From contig JAVHMA010000011.1 of NCBI GenBank assembly GCA_031081715.1, positions 18,633 through 82,632 of the forward strand: 64,000 nucleotides of DNA, read 5' to 3'. The position numbers and the translations under genes were made by a program. Numbering within the stretch: the first letter of the stretch is position 1; the number at the start of each line of letters is the position of its first letter. Below are positions 59,832 to 64,000 of this stretch, piece by piece. The notes beneath the pieces were generated by a model, which did not search any database, was not told where the DNA came from, and saw nothing but the letters and a program-made list of their open reading frames with translations. Origin of the DNA: Armatimonadota bacterium. Lineage in GTDB: Bacteria; Sysuimicrobiota; Sysuimicrobiia; Sysuimicrobiales; Humicultoraceae.

Positions 59832-61127
59832 ATGCGAGGCCGCTATCTCCTGATCGCTGCGCTGGGGCTGGTCGCCGGGCTGGCGATCGGGGCGCTGCTC
59901 GTCACCATCGTCGTGCGCCAGCAGGAGGCCCGGCAGACCTACTTCCGGGTCGTGGAGATCCCCGAGGACGAGCCCGACCCCGCGGTCTGGGGCCGCAACT
60001 TCCCCAACCAGCATGAGGCCTACATTCGCACGATGCGCACCTCCGAGCTCGTACGGTACAGTGCCTTCGGCCGCTACGGCGGCTCCGAGGCGTTCTCGAA
60101 GCTCCAGCAGCACCCCGACTACGTCAAGATCTTCGCGGGCTACCCCTTCAGCGTGGAGTACAACGAAGAGCGCGGGCACATGTGGGCGCTGCGCGACGTG
60201 CTCGCCACGCGGCGCCTGGGCGACGCCAAGCCCGGCACCTGCATGACGTGCAAGAGCAGCGACGTACCGCGGTTGATGAAGGCGCTGGGCGCCGCGACCT
60301 TCTACGCGACGCCGCTGCGCGAGCTGGTCGACCGCCACGGCGTCAGGCATCCTGTGACCTGCGCGGACTGCCACGACGCGCGGACCATGGCGCTACGGAT
60401 CACGCGGCCAGCCTTCGTGGAGGCGATGGCCGCCCGAGGCATCGACGTCGCGCGTGCCACCCGCCAGGAGATGCGCACCTACGTCTGCGCCCAGTGCCAC
60501 GTCGAGTACTACTTCCGCGGTCCGGAACGGTACCTGGTCTTCCCGTGGGCGAAGGGGCTGCGCATCGAGGAGATCGAGGCCTACTACGACGACCGCAACT
60601 TCTCGGACTGGACGCACGCGATTACCCGCGCGCCGATGGTCAAGATGCAGCACCCGGAGTTCGAGCTCTGGTCGACCGGCCTGCACGCCCGGTCCGGGGT
60701 CGCGTGCGCGGACTGCCACATGCCCTACCAGCGCGTGGGCGCGGTGAAGATCACCGACCACTGGATCCGGACGCCGCTCGCCAACATCCAGAACACCTGC
60801 GCCACCTGTCACCGGCAGTCCGAGGCCGAGCTCCGCAGCCGCGTGCTGGAGGCCCAGGGCCGCACCTACCAGTTGCTCACGCAGGGCGAGCGCGCGCTCA
60901 TCGATGCCATGTCGGCGATCGAGCGAGCCGCCGCCGAGGGCGCTGGCGACGACGCGCTCGCCGAGGCCCGGCGGTTGCACCGGCGGGCACAGCTCCGGTG
61001 GGACTTCATCAGCGCCGAGAACAGCATGGGTTTTCACAGCCCGCAGGAGGCGGTTCGCATCCTCGGCGACGCGATCGACTACGCCCGGCGGGCGGAGCTC
61101 GCGGCGGTCAGGGCCCCCCGGCGTTAG
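59832..61127 (+). CDS. nrfA: Ammonia-forming cytochrome c nitrite reductase, catalytic subunit
   Basis: This is a 431-residue protein with GGAGGTTGC before ATG 59832. One N-terminal membrane or signal helix (about 5-28) precedes five haem sites: CMTCK (137-141, the Lys-ligated active-site haem), CADCH (177), CAQCH (219), CADCH (292) and CATCH (323). The distal Tyr and His of the active site fit in HVEYYFRG and HPEFELWSTGLH. This is a complete pentahaem NrfA that reduces nitrite to ammonium with six electrons, taken from menaquinol through NrfH. The gene order nrfA-nrfH is the reverse of the usual nrfHA. Confidence 0.96.
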   Translation: MRGRYLLIAALGLVAGLAIGALLVTIVVRQQEARQTYFRVVEIPEDEPDPAVWGRNFPNQHEAYIRTMRTSELVRYSAFGRYGGSEAFSKLQQHPDYVKIFAGYPFSVEYNEERGHMWALRDVLATRRLGDAKPGTCMTCKSSDVPRLMKALGAATFYATPLRELVDRHGVRHPVTCADCHDARTMALRITRPAFVEAMAARGIDVARATRQEMRTYVCAQCHVEYYFRGPERYLVFPWAKGLRIEEIEAYYDDRNFSDWTHAITRAPMVKMQHPEFELWSTGLHARSGVACADCHMPYQRVGAVKITDHWIRTPLANIQNTCATCHRQSEAELRSRVLEAQGRTYQLLTQGERALIDAMSAIERAAAEGAGDDALAEARRLHRRAQLRWDFISAENSMGFHSPQEAVRILGDAIDYARRAELAAVRAPRR

Positions 61128-61135
61128 GACGGCCG

Positions 61136-61579
61136 GTGCGTCGCCGGGGCTCGCTCGGCCTGGTCGCGGCGCTGGTCGCCGGCGCGGTCGCCGGCCTGGG
61201 CGCCTATACCTTCGTTTACGGCCGCGGCTACTCGTACCTGCTGGACGATCCCGCGGCGTGCGTCAACTGTCACGTCATGCGCGACAACTTCGACGCGTGG
61301 GCCGCGGCCCCGCACCGCACGGTGACGTGCAACGAATGCCACGTCCCCAAGGCGGTCGTGCCCAAGTACGCCTCCAAGCTGCGGAACGGATGGTTCCACT
61401 CGTACGCGTTCACGTTCGAGGACGTCCAGGTCATCCGTATCAAGCCGGCCAATCAGCAAATCGTGCAGGCAAACTGCGAGTCCTGTCACGCGCGGATGAT
61501 CATCCACGTGCAGCCGCCGGGCGCGGCGCGTGCCCGGTGGTGCTTCGATTGCCACCGGGGCGTGGCCCACGGCTTCTAG
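61136..61579 (+). CDS. nrfH: Cytochrome c nitrite reductase, menaquinol-oxidising subunit
   Basis: This is a 147-residue NapC/NirT-type protein with GTG start eight bases after nrfA. One N-terminal membrane helix (about 7-27) is followed by four haem motifs: CVNCH (42-46), CNECH (65-69), CESCH (114-118) and CFDCH (136-140). It passes electrons from membrane menaquinol to NrfA. The menaquinone operon at 42-50.8 kb would supply its quinol. The GH1 gene starts directly at the stop. Confidence 0.95.
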   Translation: MRRRGSLGLVAALVAGAVAGLGAYTFVYGRGYSYLLDDPAACVNCHVMRDNFDAWAAAPHRTVTCNECHVPKAVVPKYASKLRNGWFHSYAFTFEDVQVIRIKPANQQIVQANCESCHARMIIHVQPPGAARARWCFDCHRGVAHGF

Positions 61580-62848
61580 GTGCCGGTGCGCCGGTTCCCC
61601 GAGGGGTTTCGCTGGGGTACCGCCTCCAGCGCCTACCAGTTCGAGGGCGATAACACCGCCAGCGACTGGTGGGCGTGGGAGCAGCAGCCCGGCCGCATCC
61701 GCAACGGTGATCGCTCTGGTCTCGCGTGCGACTGGTGGCGGGCGGCCGAGCGCGACTTCGACCTGATGGTCGGGCTGCACCAGAACGCCTGCCGCCTGTC
61801 GGTGGAGTGGGGCCGCCTGGAACCGCACGATGGCGCCTGGGACGCGGCCGCGCTCGCGCGCTACCTCCAGATGCTGCGGGCGCTGCGCGAGCGCGGCATG
61901 GAGCCGCTTATCACCTTGAACCACTTCACGCTGCCCCAGTGGGTCGCCGACCGCGGCGGCTGGCTGTGGGACGGGCTGCCGCGTGCCTTCGCCGCGTTCG
62001 CCGGCCGCCTCACCCGCGCCGCCGGCGCGCTCTGCGACTTCTGGGTGACGCTGAACGAGCCGGTGGGACACCTGGCCCTGGCCTACCTGTTCGGCCGGTT
62101 CGCCCCCGGCCGGCGCAACCCGATCGCGCTCGCGCGCGCCGTGGTGCGGTCGGTCCGCGCGCACGCCGCGGCCTACCGCGCGATCCACGCGGTCCAGCCG
62201 CACGCCCGTGTCGGCGTGGCTGCCTATCTGCGACCGGCCGAGCCGGCCGTCCCGTCCTCCCGGCTCGACGTCTGGCTCGCCCGCCGCCTCGATCACGCGA
62301 CAAACTGGATGTACCTGGACGCGCTTGCGACCGGCCGGCTGCGCAGCCCGCTCGGCATCCAGGTCGCCGTGCCCGAGGCCGCGGGCACGATGGACTACGT
62401 CGGGGTGAACTACTACACTCGCAGCCGCGTCACGTTCGACGTGCGACGACCCGGCAGCGGCTTCGTGCGCGAGGTGCCGGCGCCCGGGGTCGCGCAGAGC
62501 GACGGCGGCTACGGCGAGATCTACCCCGACGGTCTGCTGACCGTACTGCGCGCCGCGCGGCGGTACGAGCGGCCGGTCTACGTGACCGAGAACGGCCTGC
62601 CCGACGCCGCGGACCGGCTGCGGCCGGCGTTCATCGTCGAGCACCTGCGGCGCGTGGCCCAGGCGATCGCCGAGGGCGTCCCCGTGCGGGGGTACTACCA
62701 CTGGGCGATCGTCGACAACTTCGAGTGGGCCGACGGGTGGAGCCTGCGGTTCGGCCTGCACGCGCTCGACCGGCGGACACAGGCGCGTACGCCCCGACCG
62801 AGCGCCGCGCTCTACGGCGAGATCTGCCGCCGCAACGCCCTGCCGTAA
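61580..62848 (+). CDS. Glycoside hydrolase family 1 beta-glycosidase
   Basis: This is a 422-residue cytoplasmic protein whose GTG start immediately follows the nrfH stop. FRWGTASSAYQFEGDN at the N-terminus, the acid/base Glu in WVTLNEP (E160), VNYYTRSRV and the nucleophile in YVTENGLPD (E337) define GH1. GYYHWAIVDNFEWADGWSLRFGL marks the substrate pocket. It would hydrolyse beta-glucosides or beta-galactosides. Coupling to nrf genes has no metabolic logic I can see; it may be a chance neighbour. Confidence 0.92.
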   Translation: MPVRRFPEGFRWGTASSAYQFEGDNTASDWWAWEQQPGRIRNGDRSGLACDWWRAAERDFDLMVGLHQNACRLSVEWGRLEPHDGAWDAAALARYLQMLRALRERGMEPLITLNHFTLPQWVADRGGWLWDGLPRAFAAFAGRLTRAAGALCDFWVTLNEPVGHLALAYLFGRFAPGRRNPIALARAVVRSVRAHAAAYRAIHAVQPHARVGVAAYLRPAEPAVPSSRLDVWLARRLDHATNWMYLDALATGRLRSPLGIQVAVPEAAGTMDYVGVNYYTRSRVTFDVRRPGSGFVREVPAPGVAQSDGGYGEIYPDGLLTVLRAARRYERPVYVTENGLPDAADRLRPAFIVEHLRRVAQAIAEGVPVRGYYHWAIVDNFEWADGWSLRFGLHALDRRTQARTPRPSAALYGEICRRNALP

Positions 62849-62853
62849 GCGCG

Positions 62854-63807
62854 CTACCGCCTGGTCTGCCGCGAGAAGAAGCTCCAGATCAGGCTGCTGG
62901 CGTCCAGATCGCGGCTCGTGCGGCCGATGATGCGGGCGGGCAGGTACGGCACGCCGCCCGGCCAGGTGTGTCCGCCGCCTTCCACCGCGTAGAGCACGAC
63001 CTCGACGCCGTCGCGGCACGGCGCGTAGTGCTCGCGGCGGACGCGCGTGCCGTCGGCCGGATCGCGGTCGGGCTCGTAGGCAACCGTCGGTGTCGCCGGG
63101 CAGCCGCAGCGCGAGGTCCACAGCCGAACCGTCTCCGCGACCGAGACCACGCGCCCGACGCCGCGCCGACCCGGCAGCCCGATCTCGCCGCCCTCCCACG
63201 GCACCAGCGGGTCGTCGGTGCCGGGCATGAGCAGCATCGAGGTGGGACGGGGTGGCCCGCCGGTGCGCGCGAGCGGCTCGGACATCGAGATCGCCACCGG
63301 CGCGATCGCCGCGATGCGGGCTGCGGCCGAGGTGGCCAGGCGGAACGACATCAGCCCGCCGTTCGAGATGCCCGTGGCATACACGCGCGCCCGGTCGATG
63401 GGCGTGCGGCGGCCGATCTCGTCCACGAGCGCCATCAGGAACGCGACGTCGTCCACGTTCTCGCGGTGCGCCCGGTAGGTGGCGACGCCACGGCCGTCGT
63501 TCCAGTGGCGATCCAGGCCGTCGGGGTAGAGCACCACGAAGCCATGCTGGTCCGCCAGACGGTTGAACGCACCGCGCGTCAACCGCTCCATGCCGGCGCC
63601 GGTGCCGCCGCCGCCGTGCAGCACCAGCACCACCGGCAGCGGCCGGCCGGCGGCGGCGGGTGTGTAGACGCGGTAGGTGCGTTCGTGCCCGCCGTACGAG
63701 AGGGTCCCGGTCCTCGACTCCGCGGCCACGGCGGCCGGCGTCGCCATAGCGGCGGTGGCCAGCACCGCCGCCAGCAGGCGTACCCGGCGTGCGTGCGAGC
63801 GCTCCAT
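62854..63807 (-). CDS. Secreted alpha/beta hydrolase of the PHB-depolymerase/feruloyl-esterase type (LpqC-like)
   Basis: This is a 317-residue protein with a signal peptide (about 1-29, ending AAVAAE). PVVLVLHGGGGTGAGMERLTRGAFNRLADQHGFVVLYPDG, the nucleophile Ser148 in ATGISNGGLMSFRLA, PGTDDPLVPWEGG and GGGHTWPGG (catalytic His) match the LpqC/poly(3-hydroxybutyrate) depolymerase family. It should cleave ester bonds of polyesters or plant-type aromatic esters outside the cell. It is divergent from the PHO-box gene. Confidence 0.88.
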   Translation of the reverse strand: MERSHARRVRLLAAVLATAAMATPAAVAAESRTGTLSYGGHERTYRVYTPAAAGRPLPVVLVLHGGGGTGAGMERLTRGAFNRLADQHGFVVLYPDGLDRHWNDGRGVATYRAHRENVDDVAFLMALVDEIGRRTPIDRARVYATGISNGGLMSFRLATSAAARIAAIAPVAISMSEPLARTGGPPRPTSMLLMPGTDDPLVPWEGGEIGLPGRRGVGRVVSVAETVRLWTSRCGCPATPTVAYEPDRDPADGTRVRREHYAPCRDGVEVVLYAVEGGGHTWPGGVPYLPARIIGRTSRDLDASSLIWSFFSRQTRR

Positions 63808-63884
63808 GTTCCCACCCCCGGTGTCCGACGTCCTCCGCCCCTACGACCCGGGCACCGCCGCGCCCGTTTAGGCCGCCGCCGGCC

Positions 63885-63917
63885 TTCACGAAACATTCAC
63901 ACGCGATTCACTGCGCC
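63885..63917 (+). promoter_or_regulatory. PHO-box-like direct repeats
   Basis: TTCAC occurs at 63885, 63896 and 63907, exactly 11 bases apart, giving three 11-bp direct repeats (TTCACGAAACA, TTCACACGCGA, TTCACTGCGCC). This spacing and core match PhoP/PhoB-type response-regulator sites. TACGCT at 63933-63938 is a possible -10, with the repeats taking the place of a -35. The ATG of the next gene is at 63980. Confidence 0.7.
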
Positions 63918-63979
63918 TCCACTCCGCCGGCCTACGCTGGTCGTGAAACAGCCGCATCGAGCGAAGGGAGGGCGATTCC

Positions 63980-64000
63980 ATGAACCGGACGATCGCAGCG
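63980..64000 (+). CDS. Start of an unknown gene behind the PHO box (partial)
   Basis: ATG 63980 has GAAGGGAGGG eight to seventeen bases upstream and reads MNRTIAA before the window ends. The basic then hydrophobic beginning would suit a signal peptide. Given the PHO-box-like repeats, a phosphate-binding protein (PstS-type) is a reasonable guess, but nothing more can be seen. Confidence 0.55.

Overview
The window is a GC-rich bacterial chromosome segment of roughly 70% GC, densely coding on both strands, with many GTG starts, short intergenic gaps and several start/stop overlaps. It carries a near-complete menaquinone operon, a pentaheme/tetraheme nitrite reductase pair (NrfA/NrfH), type IV minor pilins, TAXI-TRAP, Opp/Dpp and BMP-type importers, and many M20/M24 peptidases. 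This fits a peptide- and organic-acid-scavenging heterotroph with anaerobic respiratory capacity. No rRNA or clear taxonomic marker is present. I would guess an uncultivated high-GC lineage, but the phylum cannot be fixed from this sequence alone.

Layout. 1-2.9 kb (minus): a minor-pilin cluster (fimT/gspH, pilV-, pilW- and pilX-like) preceded by a GEMM-I-type cyclic-dinucleotide riboswitch. 3.2-4.7 kb: a Rieske ferredoxin and its FAD reductase. 4.7 kb: tRNA-Arg(CCT). 4.9-6.6 kb: a DUF47 regulator and a Pit phosphate transporter, the latter frameshifted. 6.6-14.2 kb: a membrane protein, a CapA-like phosphatase, a CoA-acylating aldehyde dehydrogenase, an M20 peptidase, a CBS-CBS-GGDEF protein divergent from a protein with a histone-H1-like tail, and a putative metallopeptidase. 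14.2-18.7 kb: a BMP-type (nucleoside/purine) ABC importer. 19-21 kb: an M48 peptidase with a C-terminal Tudor-like domain and a partner protein. 21.3-21.75 kb: tRNA-Arg(GCG) and tRNA-Ser(GCT). 21.9-24.3 kb: an M20 dipeptidase, DUF309 and DUF1844 proteins. 24.3-32.4 kb: TAXI-TRAP and Opp/Dpp importers downstream of a FadR-type GntR regulator. 32.4-35.6 kb: small-molecule enzymes. 35.7-39.8 kb: a polymer-forming membrane protein and a DUF1800/DUF1501 pair. 42.0-50.8 kb: a TetR regulator followed by menF-D-H-B-A-E-G. 50.8-55.2 kb: DNA repair enzymes (pyrimidine-dimer glycosylase, Nth, MutY-like) around an M24 peptidase/aminotransferase pair. 55.2-59.7 kb: DUF4383, gamma-glutamyltransferase, DUF3048, a long-form Ndk and an unknown protein. 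59.8-62.8 kb: nrfA-nrfH and a GH1 glycosidase. 62.9-64 kb: a secreted esterase, then the start of a gene behind three 11-bp-spaced TTCAC repeats resembling a PHO box.

How it fits together. The GEMM riboswitch and the diguanylate cyclase suggest second-messenger control of pili. The Pit locus and the PHO-box gene suggest phosphate control at both ends. The menaquinone operon appears to be autoregulated through a perfect 20-bp palindrome overlapping a leaderless TetR promoter, and it would supply quinol to NrfHA. I found no CRISPR array, prophage or insertion sequence.
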